A stretch of DNA of 64,000 nt, taken from NCBI RefSeq assembly GCF_013201545.1, contig NZ_CP053746.1, positions 3,003,001 through 3,067,000 of the forward strand, in the 5' to 3' direction. The notes below the pieces were generated by a model. The model saw only the letters and a program-made list of their open reading frames with translations. It searched no databases and was not told the origin of the DNA. A program made the position numbers and the translations under genes. This stretch comes from Pseudomonas graminis (GTDB taxonomy: Bacteria > Pseudomonadota > Gammaproteobacteria > Pseudomonadales > Pseudomonadaceae). Shown one piece after another: positions 26,262-35,493 of this stretch. Each line of letters begins with the position of its first letter. Position 1 is the first letter of the stretch.

Positions 26262-27059
26262 TCAGTCTTTGTCCTTGTTCAGTCGGTTGGCCGCCCACGT
26301 CAGCAGCAGTACGAAAAAGAAGTAGGAAATCACCAGCGCGCTGTTGAAGTGACCGCTGCTGTTGCGCATGTTGTTGAGGTACACCTGCAGGGTCTCGTAG
26401 CGGGTGCCAACCAAAAGATTGGCGAACACGAATTCGCCGAACAGGAACGAGAACGACAGCAGCAGGGCAATCATCAGGCCCTTGCGCAGGTTCGGCAGCA
26501 CCACCAGAAACGCCGCCTGAAAGGTATTGGCGCCGAGCAACTGGGCCGCGTCCATCAGGTCAACCAGGTTGATCGCTTGCAAGTTGTTGGTGATCGCCCG
26601 GTACATGAACGGCAGTGCCACCGTGAAGTAGCAGCCGATCAGAATCCACGGCGTGCCGACCATCGCCAGTGGCCCCGAACCGTAGAGCTGCAACAGACCC
26701 ACCGAGGACACCACCGGCGGCACCGCGAAAGGCAGCAGGATGAGGATGTTCATCAGCGCGTCGAGTTTGGGGAAGTGGTAATGCACGACGAACAGCAGCG
26801 GCAGAATCAGCACCACCGAGAGCACCAGCGCGCCGACGCACACCAGCAGCGACTGGCCGAACGCGCGGAGAAAACGCGGATCGCTCCACAGCGCGACGTA
26901 CCATTTGTAGGTCAGCCCGTCGGGCAGAATGGTCGCCGACCAACTGGTGGCGATCGAATACACAAAGGTGCCCAGCAGCGGCGCGAGCAGAATCAGAAAC
27001 AGCAGGTAGACCACGACGCGGTGGTAAAGCCCCGGCGGGCGGCGTTCAGCGCGAGACAT
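26262..27059 (-). CDS. ABC importer permease (second)
   Basis: 265 residues with six predicted membrane segments. The binding-protein-dependent transport signature lies near LMDAAQLLGANTFQAAFLVVLPNLRKG (EAA-loop, here with D in place of E in the first position). It contacts the ATPase and pairs with the other permease. It overlaps the upstream permease by 14 bases, a sign of translational coupling. Confidence 0.92.
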   Translation of the reverse strand: MSRAERRPPGLYHRVVVYLLFLILLAPLLGTFVYSIATSWSATILPDGLTYKWYVALWSDPRFLRAFGQSLLVCVGALVLSVVLILPLLFVVHYHFPKLDALMNILILLPFAVPPVVSSVGLLQLYGSGPLAMVGTPWILIGCYFTVALPFMYRAITNNLQAINLVDLMDAAQLLGANTFQAAFLVVLPNLRKGLMIALLLSFSFLFGEFVFANLLVGTRYETLQVYLNNMRNSSGHFNSALVISYFFFVLLLTWAANRLNKDKD

Positions 27060-27888
27060 GGTAGCTCCTCTTCAACAGCCACTGATGCACGACCGTCACC
27101 AGCGTCATCATCCCCACGAGAATCATCGCCAGGGCGCTGGCCATGTTCGGGTCCAGCGTGATGTCGCCCGCGACCATCGCCGCGATGCGGATCGGCAGCA
27201 CGTTGAAATTGCCGGTGGTCAGCGCGTAGACCGTGGCGTAGGCGCCCAGCGCGTTGGCCAGCAGGATCACGAAGGTGCCGAGCAGCGCGGGTGTCAGCAC
27301 CGGAATCCCGATGTGGCGCCAGAAATCCCAGCCGCTGGCACCCAACAAGGAGGCCGACTCACGCCAGTCTTCCCGCAGCGCGTCGAAGGCCGGGTAGAGC
27401 AGCAGGACGCCCAGGGGGATCTGGAAGTAGGTATAGAGAATGATCAGGCCGGTTTTCGAGTACAGATTGAAGTCATCGATGATCCCGGCCTGCTTGAGAA
27501 TCAGCGTCAGCGCGCCGTTGAAACCGAGCAGGATGATGAAGGCAAACGCCAGCGGCACGCCGGAAAAGTTGCTGGTCATGTTGGCGAAGGCGCTGACGAA
27601 GTCCCTCAGCCTCGACGGGACCTTGCGCAGTGAATAACTGCCGAGGATCGCGATGACGATGCCGATCAGGCTCGACCAGAAGCTCACCTCCAGGCTGTAT
27701 TGCATGGCCTGGCGGTAGAAGCGGGAATTGAACGCTTTGACAAAGTTGTCGATGCCCCAGCCGGCGTCCGATTGCAGGCTGTTGATCGCCACCCAGGCCA
27801 GCGGCGCGATCTGAAACGCGATGAAGAACACCGCAAACGGCACGAGGCACAACAGCGCCAGCCATTTGCCGCGGCTTTGTGAATTCAC
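27046..27888 (-). CDS. ABC importer permease (first)
   Basis: 280 residues, six membrane segments starting with LALLCLVPFAVFFIAFQIAPL. EAA-type loop: SASLLGASGWDFWRHIGIPVLTPALLG. I place the start at GTG 27888, which overlaps the previous stop as GTGA and has GAGGTG six bases ahead; an in-frame GTG 18 bases upstream is also possible. It is coupled to both the phosphatase-like gene before it and the permease after it. Confidence 0.9.
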   Translation of the reverse strand: MNSQSRGKWLALLCLVPFAVFFIAFQIAPLAWVAINSLQSDAGWGIDNFVKAFNSRFYRQAMQYSLEVSFWSSLIGIVIAILGSYSLRKVPSRLRDFVSAFANMTSNFSGVPLAFAFIILLGFNGALTLILKQAGIIDDFNLYSKTGLIILYTYFQIPLGVLLLYPAFDALREDWRESASLLGASGWDFWRHIGIPVLTPALLGTFVILLANALGAYATVYALTTGNFNVLPIRIAAMVAGDITLDPNMASALAMILVGMMTLVTVVHQWLLKRSYHVSR

Positions 27889-28691
27889 TTGAGCACCTCT
27901 TTGCACACAGGTTTGTCGTGGGGCACACCGAGCAGCTCGCAGACGGTGCCGCAGATCTCGGTCTGTTTCGGTTGCGCGTCGGGGTCGAGGCTGAAGGCGT
28001 CACCGAGCACGAACAGCGGGACTTCGCGTTCTTCCGGCAGCACGCCGTTATGTGAACGGTCGTTGTTCATGCCGTGGTCGGCGGTCACCAGCACTTGATA
28101 GCCCGCATCGAGCCAGCGCTGCAGGTACTCGGCGAGAAGGATGTCGGCGGAGCGCGCGCTGTTGCGGTACTGCGGGGTGTCGAGGCCGTGCTTGTGGCCG
28201 GCGTCATCGATGTTCATCGGGTGGACGAACAAGAAGTGCGGCGCGTGGGCGGTTCGAAGATGTTCGGCGTCGTCGAACAGGTGGGAATCGGGGTAGTGAT
28301 CGACGTAGTAGAAATGCCCGTGCTGAATCGGCAAGTCGACGTCGTCAGTGTGGCGGTCGCGCGCGGCAATAAACGGGCTGCGGTTGTACAGCTCACTGAC
28401 CCAGTGATACGCCGCGGCGGCGGTGGTCAGTCCGGCGTCGGTGGCGTAATGAAACACGCTGCGCTGGCTGGACAGCCGTGAAACCTGGTTGTGCACGATG
28501 CCGCTGTCGATGGGCGCCACGCCGGTCAGGATGCACTCATACAGCGGGCGTGACAGCGACGGCAGTTCGCATTCGAGCTTGTACAACGCCGCACGGCCTG
28601 CGTTTCGGTAGGCCAGCAAATGCCCCATCGCATGGTGCGCCACGCTGTAACTCAAGCCGTCCAGCAGGATGAGGATGACGTTGTGTTTCAT
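27885..28691 (-). CDS. Cytoplasmic alkaline-phosphatase-superfamily (nucleotide pyrophosphatase-type) hydrolase
   Basis: 268 residues, no signal peptide. Metal-site motifs: ILLDGLSYS (first Asp), the nucleophile region LPSLSRPLYECILTG (Ser/Thr after P), PMNIDDAGHKHG and VTADHGMN. This is the type I phosphodiesterase / nucleotide pyrophosphatase branch, which splits phosphodiesters, phosphomonoesters or phosphonates such as phosphonoacetate. Being cytoplasmic and translated together with the permeases, it probably acts on the imported substrate. Start ATG 28691 with GGAG eight bases ahead. Confidence 0.88.
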   Translation of the reverse strand: MKHNVILILLDGLSYSVAHHAMGHLLAYRNAGRAALYKLECELPSLSRPLYECILTGVAPIDSGIVHNQVSRLSSQRSVFHYATDAGLTTAAAAYHWVSELYNRSPFIAARDRHTDDVDLPIQHGHFYYVDHYPDSHLFDDAEHLRTAHAPHFLFVHPMNIDDAGHKHGLDTPQYRNSARSADILLAEYLQRWLDAGYQVLVTADHGMNNDRSHNGVLPEEREVPLFVLGDAFSLDPDAQPKQTEICGTVCELLGVPHDKPVCKEVLK

Positions 28692-28725
28692 GTGCCGCTC
28701 CGGAGGGTAAATCGCCAAACATTAC

Positions 28726-28814
28726 TGTAGGAGTGAGCTTGCTCGCGATCGCGGTATGCCTGCGACAGACAGGTTGACTGACACACCGAAATCGCGAGCA
28801 AGCTCACTCCTGCA
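28726..28814. repeat. REP doublet (REPIN-like)
   Basis: TGTAGGAGTGAGCTTGCTCG (from 28726) and its inverted copy GCGAGCAAGCTCACTCCTGC (ending about 28814) enclose about 40 bases, the classical arrangement of two head-to-head REPs. It sits inside the ABC operon between the binding-protein gene and the phosphatase-like gene and may lower read-through or stabilise the upstream mRNA, giving excess binding protein. Confidence 0.8.
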
Positions 28815-28839
28815 AGGGGCCTGCATCAGCAGTAAAGGA

Positions 28840-29907
28840 TCACTGCATCTCGACGATGACTTGCTCGTTCCACAGTTGTGGCAGGGCTTTCGAGGTTTGT
28901 TCCCAGGCTGCCGCGTCTTTGATCGGCGTCACGTTCTTGTACTGCTCGTTAGGCAGCAGCTTGGCTTGCACGTCTGGCGGCAGGGTCAGGTGTTCGGCGC
29001 GGATCGGGCGCGCGTTGCCTTTGGCCAGGTTGATCTGGCCAGCGTCGCTGAAGATGTACTCACGGGCCAGCTTGGCAGCGTTCGGGTGCTTGGCGTATTT
29101 GTTGATGATCGTGGTGTAGCCCGAGATCACCGAACCGTCGGACGGGATCAGCACAACGTAGTCGTCAGGATTGGACATCTTGGCCTTGTAGCTCAGGCCG
29201 TTGAAGTCCCAGACCACGCCCACTTCCACTTCGCCTTTTTCCATCGACTGAATCGACGGGTTGTTGATGCCCAGGCGCTTCTGTTTGGCCAGTTCGGTGA
29301 ATAACTGCAGGCCCGGCGCGAGGTTGGTTTCATCGCCTTTCATGGAGATCGCAGCGGCCAATACGCCGTTTGCAGCCTGGGCCGCAGTGCTGACATCACC
29401 GATGGTGACTTTGTATTTACCGTTCTTCAGGTCAGCCCATTTGGTAGGTACGTCCGAGCCGTGCAACAGCTTTTTGTTGACGATGAAAGCGATGGTGCCG
29501 GTGTAGGCCAGCGCCCAGTGACCGTCTTTGTCCTTGGCCCACTCCGGCACTTGCGCCCAAGTGCTCGGCTTGTAAGGTTGGGTCACGCCCTTCGCCACAG
29601 CGATCGGGCCGAACGCTGCACCCACGTCGCCGATGTCGGCGCTGGCGTTGTCCTTTTCCGCATCGAACTTGGCCACTTCCTGAGCCGAGCTCATGTCGGT
29701 GTCCATGTGCACCAGACCGTACTTGGCGGTCAGGTCGGTCCAGGTGCCTTTCCAGTTCGCCCAGTCATCGGGCATGCCCACGCTGTTGACCGCGCCTTCA
29801 GCCTTGGCGGCGGCTTCGAGTGTTTTGAGGTCGGTGTCGGCGGCCATGGCCGACGTGCTCAGCGCGATGGCCGAACCCAGGAGTGATGCCAGCAAAAGGT
29901 GTTTCAT
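28840..29907 (-). CDS. ABC importer periplasmic substrate-binding protein
   Basis: 355 residues, signal peptide cut at AMA-AD (residue 22/23). The fold is that of the extracellular solute-binding family 1/Fbp-like group: LKTLEAAAKAEGAVNSVGMPDDW, ADIGDVGAAFG, TGTIAFIVNKKLL, VEVGVVWDFNGLSYKAK. It delivers substrate to the permeases. AAGGAG precedes ATG 29907. It heads the operon and faces the GntR regulator. Proteins of this type bind polyamines, iron or organophosphonates; the co-transcribed phosphatase-like enzyme makes a phosphorus compound attractive, but that is inference. Confidence 0.9.
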   Translation of the reverse strand: MKHLLLASLLGSAIALSTSAMAADTDLKTLEAAAKAEGAVNSVGMPDDWANWKGTWTDLTAKYGLVHMDTDMSSAQEVAKFDAEKDNASADIGDVGAAFGPIAVAKGVTQPYKPSTWAQVPEWAKDKDGHWALAYTGTIAFIVNKKLLHGSDVPTKWADLKNGKYKVTIGDVSTAAQAANGVLAAAISMKGDETNLAPGLQLFTELAKQKRLGINNPSIQSMEKGEVEVGVVWDFNGLSYKAKMSNPDDYVVLIPSDGSVISGYTTIINKYAKHPNAAKLAREYIFSDAGQINLAKGNARPIRAEHLTLPPDVQAKLLPNEQYKNVTPIKDAAAWEQTSKALPQLWNEQVIVEMQ

Positions 29908-29964
29908 TCGAAGCTCCTTTGTGCACTTCTCGACGGACTCATAGAAGTGTTCGTTGCGGATGGT

Positions 29965-30255
29965 TGGTCTAGGTCAGCAATACCTGAGCCAAGTTAGGCG
30001 AGTTACATGACGCTTTCGTGTCTGGACCGACTCTTGCTGGGGCAAGACACAGCCCGGGCGGGTGTTGTGGAATGAGCGTAGACCATGCTCAACCGCTTGA
30101 TCTGAAAGGCTCTGATGTATCCACGGGTGCTGGCGTTGCAGTCGTTCCTGGCTGGAATGTCACGCAATGGTCATCTAGGCTGCCTAGGCTCTGGAGCACC
30201 GAAACGGGCCAGTCAACGAGCAACTTCGCCCTTTAATAGCGCTGGTCTAGTCCAG
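29965..30255. promoter_or_regulatory. Divergent control region with two TGGTCTAG sites
   Basis: TGGTCTAGGTC (29965-29975) lies about 58 bases upstream of the binding-protein start, and CTGGTCTAGTCCAG (30242-30255), a near-palindrome, lies 13 bases before the GntR start. GntR/HutC regulators bind short dyads of this size, so the pair may be operators for the divergent regulator. The remaining sequence of this 360-base region contains no gene. Confidence 0.4.
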
Positions 30256-30267
30256 ATAGGTAACGCA

Positions 30268-30987
30268 ATGCGCGATGAAATACCCCGAGCGGTGACGACC
30301 ATTTGCAACGCGCTGCAAGAACAGATCGAACATGGTCTGTTGCCGCCGGGCAGCAAGTTGCCGGCTGAGCGCAAGCTGAGCGAGGTCTTCGACACCACAC
30401 GCATCACCTTGCGCGAAGCGTTGGTGCAACTCGAAGCTCGGGGTTTGATCTACCGCGAGGAGCGGCGTGGCTGGTTCATTTCGCCGCCGCGACTGGCCTA
30501 TGACCTGATGCGCCGCAGCCACTTTCACGCGATGGTTCAGGCTCAGGGCCGAGTGCCTGCGACCCAAGTGATTTCCGCACGGCTGCAACCGGCTTCGGCC
30601 GTGATTTGCGGGCTGCTGCAATTGCCGGCGTTGTCCAGCGTGATCCAGATCTGCCGCGCCCGTCGCATCGATGAACGGCTGGTGCTCTACGTCGAGCACT
30701 ACCTCAACCCCGATTACTTCCCGCAGATCCTCGATCTCGACCTGAGCCAGTCGCTCACCGAGCTCTACGCCAGCCATTACGACATTCGCTATGGCCAGGT
30801 GCGTTTCGAAATGGTACCCACGGCGTTACCCGTGGAAGCGGCAGGGGCGCTGAAAGTCTCCATTGGCAGCCCGGGCCTGCGCATTGTTCGGGTCAACCAC
30901 GACCAGCGCGGGCGGCTGATCGATTGCGATCTGGAATACTGGCGCCATGACGCGATTCACGTAAGCGCGGTGGTGGCGGATATCTAG
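30268..30987 (+). CDS. GntR-family regulator with UTRA domain (HutC/PhnF type)
   Basis: 239 residues. N-terminal winged helix (residues 5-70) with LPPGSKLPAERKLSEVFDTTRITLREALVQLEARGLI is the full GntR signature. The C-terminal UTRA domain (about 90-235; YVEHYLNPDYFP, GLRIVRVNHD) binds the effector. The ATG at 30268 is chosen because the GntR domain begins right after it; upstream in-frame codons look non-coding. It is divergent from the ABC operon (PA3249 in PAO1) and is probably its local regulator, with the transported compound or a product as effector. It converges with the MscS gene six bases later. Confidence 0.9.
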   Translation: MRDEIPRAVTTICNALQEQIEHGLLPPGSKLPAERKLSEVFDTTRITLREALVQLEARGLIYREERRGWFISPPRLAYDLMRRSHFHAMVQAQGRVPATQVISARLQPASAVICGLLQLPALSSVIQICRARRIDERLVLYVEHYLNPDYFPQILDLDLSQSLTELYASHYDIRYGQVRFEMVPTALPVEAAGALKVSIGSPGLRIVRVNHDQRGRLIDCDLEYWRHDAIHVSAVVADI

Positions 30988-30993
30988 GCCGGC

Positions 30994-33183
30994 TTACACC
31001 GACGCATCGTCCTTCTTCTCACGTACCTTATTCACACGCCCGCCACTGGTGCTGACCTGCACGTTCAGGCGCGGCGTCGCCAGGTCCATGCCGGCCTCAT
31101 CCAGATAACGCTTGAGCGACAGGTTGAATGCCCGCGACACTTCCCACTGCTTGATCGGCGCGGTCTTGAAGCGTGCGCGCAGAATGGCGTTGCCCGAGTC
31201 GAAACTCTCTACCCCCTGAATCTCCAGCGGCGACCAGATGTTGCGTCGTTGCAGCGGGTCGGTGCGCATCTTCTGGCCGACGTCGCGGATCATCTTCAGA
31301 GCGTCGTCGATGTTCATGCTCGCCGGAATCGCGATGCGGAAAATCGCGTACCCGAACTCCCGCGAGTAGTTCTGAATGCTTTTGATCTCGCTGAACGGGA
31401 TGGTGTGGACGATGCCGTCGATGTCGCGCAGGCGCACGGTGCGGATCGTCAGCCCTTCCACAGTGCCCAAGTGACCGCCGACGTCCACGTAATCGTCGAT
31501 GGCCAGCGAGTCTTCGATGATGATGAACAGCCCGGTGATCAAATCCGCCACCAGCGACTGCGCGCCGAAACCGATGGCCAGACCGATCACACCCGCACCG
31601 GCCAGCAACGGCGTTACGTTCATGCCCATGTTCGCCAAGGCGACGATCAGCGCGATGATGAAAATGGTTACGAACAGCACGTTGCGGATCAGCGGCATCA
31701 TGGTTTGCGCGCGGGTATTCGCCAGGCCTTTACGCGAGCGGGTGAGGGCGTGGTGAATGGCTGTGTCGGCGAGAATCCAGATCAGCCAGGCGAACATCAG
31801 CGTGGCCGCCAGGCCAATGAGCCTGACGCTGATGTCGTGGCCGTCGCCCTCGGCGAAGCGGATCAACGACAAGCCCCATACCCGCAGGCCCAGTTCGATG
31901 AACACCAGCCAGATGAGCAAATGCGCGACCGTATAGAAGAAGTTCTTCAGGCGGTCCGAATACAGCGCGTGGCGCTTGTGAGCGTGGCTTGGCTTGAGCG
32001 AATGACGCCGTACCAGGCCGTTGATCACCATGCACATCACCAGCAGCACGGTGCAGATCAGGGCCTGACGCAATGCGGTGCTGGTGTCGCCCGCAGAGAA
32101 AAACGTGGCGAACAGCGAAACGCCCACCAGCACCAGCGCTGGCAGGTACCAGAACGTGCCGAGAACCTCGATGCTGTCACTCAGGGCGCGGCGTTTGAGG
32201 CGACGCTCAAGTGCCTGGTTTCGGATCAAATGGGCGATCGGGCGACGGAAGCGGATGATGAACAGGCCGGTAGAAAGCGCGGCCATGACATTGGCCAGGG
32301 TCGCGGCGGTGTGCGCCAGGTGCACGCCGAGGCTGGCGACCAGACGCGGGTCGCTCAACGCCTCGCCGAACGCGGCAAAGCTGCCAATCCACCACAACGG
32401 CCGAAATGCCTGATGCCGCAGGATATAAAGCGCCCGGTGCCGGTGCGGGCCGTCCAGCAGAGAAAACGCGATGACACACACCGCCGAGAACAGCGTGCCG
32501 ACCACCAGCGCGTAGGCGAGCACCATCGCCAGATCCCGGCCCAGGGACGGCGGCAGCGAGTAACTCAGGTAGATCGTGATCACCAGCGCCACCAGCCACG
32601 GGCCCAGCTTGCGCAACGCGAAACGCAGCATGTCCGACAGGCGCGGGTGCTGCGGAAGCTCGGCAGACAGGCCGAAGCGCAAACGAACCTTGTGGCCTAG
32701 CCAGATCAGCGCTGCCGCCAGCAGCCCCCAGATCGCCAGGACCACGGCAAAGCCCCAGATGATCGGCCACCACTGGTTGGCCGGCAGCATCAGCGCCATC
32801 AGCTCGTCCTCCGCCATACCCGCCTCGTCCGCCCAGCGGCTGAGCGGGCTGTCTGCGCCGGTGAACTGTTTTTCCAGCTCGGCAAGCGAGCTGCCGATGA
32901 GGCCCAGCACGCCTTGCTCCACCGTCGGCTGCGCTTTCTTGGTGGCGTCCCGCAGTTTCTTCAGGTCATCGAGCAACTTGCTGCGCTGTTGATCGTTTTC
33001 CAGCGACGTAATGACCTCGTCCAGCGACTGTCCCAACGGTTCCTGGGCCTGAGGCTGCGTTTTGTCACCGCCACTCAGCAGACTCGGCAAGCCAGCGGCG
33101 TGGGTCAACGCAAACGGGAACAGCGCCAGCAGGCAAAGCAGGAAGAGGCGGGGCAGAAGGGAAAGGCGGGTGGGAGCGATCAC
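30994..33183 (-). CDS. Mechanosensitive channel, large MscS family
   Basis: 729 residues, well above the 286 of E. coli MscS, with a signal peptide (1-29, cut near THAA) and a periplasmic helical domain up to about residue 140. About ten membrane segments follow, ending in the pore helix region VTPLLAGAGVIGLAIGFGAQ. The cytoplasmic beta domain (DYVDVGGHLGTVEGLTIRTV; IPFSEIKSIQNYSR) and a C-terminal alpha/beta vestibule with a basic tail complete it. It protects against hypo-osmotic shock. The start is GTG 33183; GAGG lies about 13 bases upstream, a rather weak site. Confidence 0.9.
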   Translation of the reverse strand: MIAPTRLSLLPRLFLLCLLALFPFALTHAAGLPSLLSGGDKTQPQAQEPLGQSLDEVITSLENDQQRSKLLDDLKKLRDATKKAQPTVEQGVLGLIGSSLAELEKQFTGADSPLSRWADEAGMAEDELMALMLPANQWWPIIWGFAVVLAIWGLLAAALIWLGHKVRLRFGLSAELPQHPRLSDMLRFALRKLGPWLVALVITIYLSYSLPPSLGRDLAMVLAYALVVGTLFSAVCVIAFSLLDGPHRHRALYILRHQAFRPLWWIGSFAAFGEALSDPRLVASLGVHLAHTAATLANVMAALSTGLFIIRFRRPIAHLIRNQALERRLKRRALSDSIEVLGTFWYLPALVLVGVSLFATFFSAGDTSTALRQALICTVLLVMCMVINGLVRRHSLKPSHAHKRHALYSDRLKNFFYTVAHLLIWLVFIELGLRVWGLSLIRFAEGDGHDISVRLIGLAATLMFAWLIWILADTAIHHALTRSRKGLANTRAQTMMPLIRNVLFVTIFIIALIVALANMGMNVTPLLAGAGVIGLAIGFGAQSLVADLITGLFIIIEDSLAIDDYVDVGGHLGTVEGLTIRTVRLRDIDGIVHTIPFSEIKSIQNYSREFGYAIFRIAIPASMNIDDALKMIRDVGQKMRTDPLQRRNIWSPLEIQGVESFDSGNAILRARFKTAPIKQWEVSRAFNLSLKRYLDEAGMDLATPRLNVQVSTSGGRVNKVREKKDDASV

Positions 33184-33385
33184 CTGGAAACAAACCTCGA
33201 ATAGACAGGCGCTTGGAGTAGCGCGGTATGGGAGCCGTGCAGGGTCAAGCAGAGGCGGATGAGTTTACGAGGGGATGGGGGGTGTGGCGAGGGGGAATTG
33301 TGAAGTCCGGGACAGCGCGATGTGCAGGCCGTTTCCATGACCTGTGAAGGACATGGATCGGCCCGCTCTTAATTGTGGCTTGAGA

Positions 33386-34675
33386 TCAAGGCAACTCGGC
33401 ACTCGCGTAGAACGCCGACAGCACCTTCACCAGATGCGCCAGGTCCTGGCTGCCCGCCAGTTCGCGGATCGAGTGCATGGCGAAGGTCGGCAGGCCGATG
33501 TCGACGGTGCGCACGCCAAGGTGGCCGGCAGTGATCGGGCCGATGGTCGAGCCGCAGGCCATGTCGCTGCGCACGACGAAGCTTTGCACCGGGACTTCTT
33601 CGGCCATGCACAGGTGACGGAAGAAACCGGCGGTTTCGCTGTTGGTGGCGTAGCGCTGGTTGCTGTTGACCTTGATCACCGGGCCGGCGTTGAGTTTCGG
33701 GCCGTGGTTGGCGTCGTGCTTCTCAGCGTAATTCGGGTGCACGCCGTGGGCGTTGTCGGCGGAGATCAGGAGGGACTTCTGAATCGTGCGCACGTAGTCG
33801 TCGCCTTCCGGCAGCAGCCGTTGCAGCACTTGCTCGAGCATCGGGCCGTCGGCGCCGCACGCGGACGTCGAGCCGACTTCTTCGTGGTCGGTGCAGATCA
33901 GCAGGCAGGTTTCGTCGCCGTCGGCATTGAGCAGCGCTTGCAGCCCGGCGAAGCAGGACAGCAAGTTGTCCAGGCGGGCGCCGGCGATGAAGTCACCGTT
34001 GAGGCCGATGACCGCGGCACTCTGAGTGTCGTAGAAGCTTAGTTCGTAATCGAGGACGACGTCAGCGTTCAGGCCGTGTTCGCGAGCCAGTTGATCAGTC
34101 AGCAGGGCGCGGAAGTCGGGGCGCTCGTCACCGGCGACCTGGGCCAGGATCGGTGGCAGTTCGGTCTGCGGGTTGATTGCCCAGCCTTCGTTGGCAGTGC
34201 GATTGAGGTGGATCGCGAGGTTGGGGATGATCGCGATCGGCAGCTTGAAGTCGATCAGCTGGCTTTCGACTTTGCCGTCGCGGCGGAAGGTGACACGGCC
34301 GGCGAGGGAGAGGTCGCGGTCGAACCACGGCGCAAGCAGGGCGCCGCCGTAGACTTCGACGCCTAGTTGCCAGAAGCCCTGACGTTGCAGTTCGGGTTGT
34401 GGTTTGACGCGCAGGCACGGGCTGTCGGTGTGGGCACCTACGAGGCGAATGCCGCCGGTGAGGGGCGACAGGCGACCGAGTTTGAAGGCGACGATGGAGG
34501 AGTCGTTGCGGGTGACGTAGTAGCGGCCGCCGGCTTCGGTGTACCAGGGCTCGCGTTCGTCGAGGCGCTGGTAGCCGGCGCCTTCGAGGCGTTGGACGAG
34601 GCTGGCGGTGGCATGAAAGGGGGTGGGGGAGGCCTTCAGGAAATCGATAAGGCCCTGATTCAACTCTTCGCGCAT
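33386..34675 (-). CDS. apeB: M18 aspartyl aminopeptidase ApeB
   Basis: 429 residues, cytoplasmic dizinc peptidase removing N-terminal acidic residues. [14 protein letters not shown] supplies the first His-Asp pair, TDHEEVGST the catalytic and metal-binding Glu residues, [12 protein letters not shown] the region with bridging Asp, and [11 protein letters not shown] the M18 signature near the C-terminus. Length is normal for the family. GGAG lies about nine bases before ATG 34675. Its position upstream of rluA-minEDC matches PA3247. Confidence 0.95.
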   Translation of the reverse strand: MREELNQGLIDFLKASPTPFHATASLVQRLEGAGYQRLDEREPWYTEAGGRYYVTRNDSSIVAFKLGRLSPLTGGIRLVGAHTDSPCLRVKPQPELQRQGFWQLGVEVYGGALLAPWFDRDLSLAGRVTFRRDGKVESQLIDFKLPIAIIPNLAIHLNRTANEGWAINPQTELPPILAQVAGDERPDFRALLTDQLAREHGLNADVVLDYELSFYDTQSAAVIGLNGDFIAGARLDNLLSCFAGLQALLNADGDETCLLICTDHEEVGSTSACGADGPMLEQVLQRLLPEGDDYVRTIQKSLLISADNAHGVHPNYAEKHDANHGPKLNAGPVIKVNSNQRYATNSETAGFFRHLCMAEEVPVQSFVVRSDMACGSTIGPITAGHLGVRTVDIGLPTFAMHSIRELAGSQDLAHLVKVLSAFYASAELP

Positions 34676-34740
34676 AGGTTACTCCAGGCAGCAATGGGCG
34701 GGAGTTTACAGGCCAATTTCAGTACGGGCGAGCGCCTGAG

Positions 34741-35041
34741 ATCAAGATCAACGTCAAGAGCGTCTGCCTGGGGGCAGACTGTTTCGCCTTCGGCGAGTTA
34801 CTTGATAAAGCCCCAAGTAACCAAGGGCTTGTGCTCCTGGTTGGGCTCCTCCTTCGTCGGAGTGCCTTCACTCCGGTCTCGCTCCGTGGGCCCGCGCCGA
34901 ACGGACATCCATGTCCTGACGGCGCTCTCGCCGCATCCATGCGGCTCGGCCCACTGCGCGAGACCTGCGTTCAGCCTGCACCCAAGTCGCGATTGATGTC
35001 GTCTGGGATTCTTGTGGTTGAAGATCAAGATCAAGATCAAA
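34741..35041 (+). repeat. Long intergenic repeat, copy A
   Basis: About 300 bases starting with GATCAAGATCA-like sequence and a GTCTGCC/GGCAGAC hairpin, then TTCGCCTTCGGCGAGTTACTTG, TCGCTCCGTGGGCCCGCGCC, and ending near GTTCAGCCTGCACCCAAGTC and GAAGATCAAGATC. The same order of blocks is found at 50242-50548 and, inverted, at 35275-35475 and 51291-51514. Confidence 0.8.
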
Positions 35042-35062
35042 AGCTTCCCGGCTGAAGCCGGT

Positions 35063-35134
35063 CCTACAGTCGGCGCCAATCCCACAGTCGGCGCCAATCC
35101 CACAGTCGAGGCCAATCCCACAGTCGAGGCCAAT
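35063..35134 (+). repeat. Four 18-bp tandem repeats
   Basis: Units CCTACAGTCGGCGCCAAT, CCCACAGTCGGCGCCAAT and twice CCCACAGTCGAGGCCAAT follow each other without gaps at 35063, 35081, 35099 and 35117. They lie between two inverted REP-type elements, outside any gene. Confidence 0.85.
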
Positions 35135-35274
35135 CCCATTGATGCATGCGATTTCCTGGTAGGACCGGCTTTAGCCGGGAAGAGGCCAGTATGTGCGCTG
35201 GTAGTTTTGCAGACCGCCCCTTTCCGTGTGGGAGCGAGCTTGCTCGCGAATGCTGTTGCTGTTGCTGTGCTTTT

Positions 35275-35475
35275 GATCTTCCTACACAAAAAGTCCAGAC
35301 ACCGCAAAACGCGACTTTGGTGCAGGCTGAACGGAGCGGGACCGGAGTGAAGGGACCCCGAGGAACGAGGGGACAAACCGAGAGCAGGCACCCTTGGTTA
35401 CTTGGGGTGCTTTTCCAAGTAACTCGCCGAAGGCGAAATGATCCGCCGTTAGGCAGATGCTCTTGATCTTAAGTC
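35275..35475 (-). repeat. Long intergenic repeat, copy B (inverted, internally deleted)
   Basis: Inverted relative to copy A. It holds the blocks GCGACTTTGGTGCAGGCTGA, GGAGCGGGACCGGAGTGAAG, CAAGTAACTCGCCGAAGGCG and GGCAGATGCTCTTGATCTTA. Compared with copy D it lacks roughly 85 bases between the GCAGGCTGAACG and GGAGCGGGACC blocks. Confidence 0.75.
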
Positions 35476-35493
35476 TGTACTGACTAACAACGA

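Larger units (their letters stand above)
34676..35493. other. Gene-free stretch filled with intergenic repeats
   Basis: No credible gene. It contains a long repeat (copy A, 34741-35041), four 18-bp tandem units, two inverted GTAGGACCGGCTTTAGCCGG elements (35044-35068 and 35159-35182), a REP (35228-35253) and an inverted, shortened long repeat (copy B, 35275-35475). Open frames seen here recur in the other copies of the repeat and are not genes. Confidence 0.7.

Noticed and set aside
31249..32700. 483-codon frame antisense to the MscS gene
   Set aside because: Composition rich in Arg, Gln, His and Val typical of shadow frames; the membrane protein on the other strand is unambiguous.
35063..35134. 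Possible CRISPR array
   Set aside because: Units follow directly without spacers and no cas gene is present.
34719..35391. Open frames of 73-209 codons within the repeat-rich stretch after apeB
   Set aside because: They lie inside repeats, the same frames recur in copies C and D, and none has a ribosome site or family motif.
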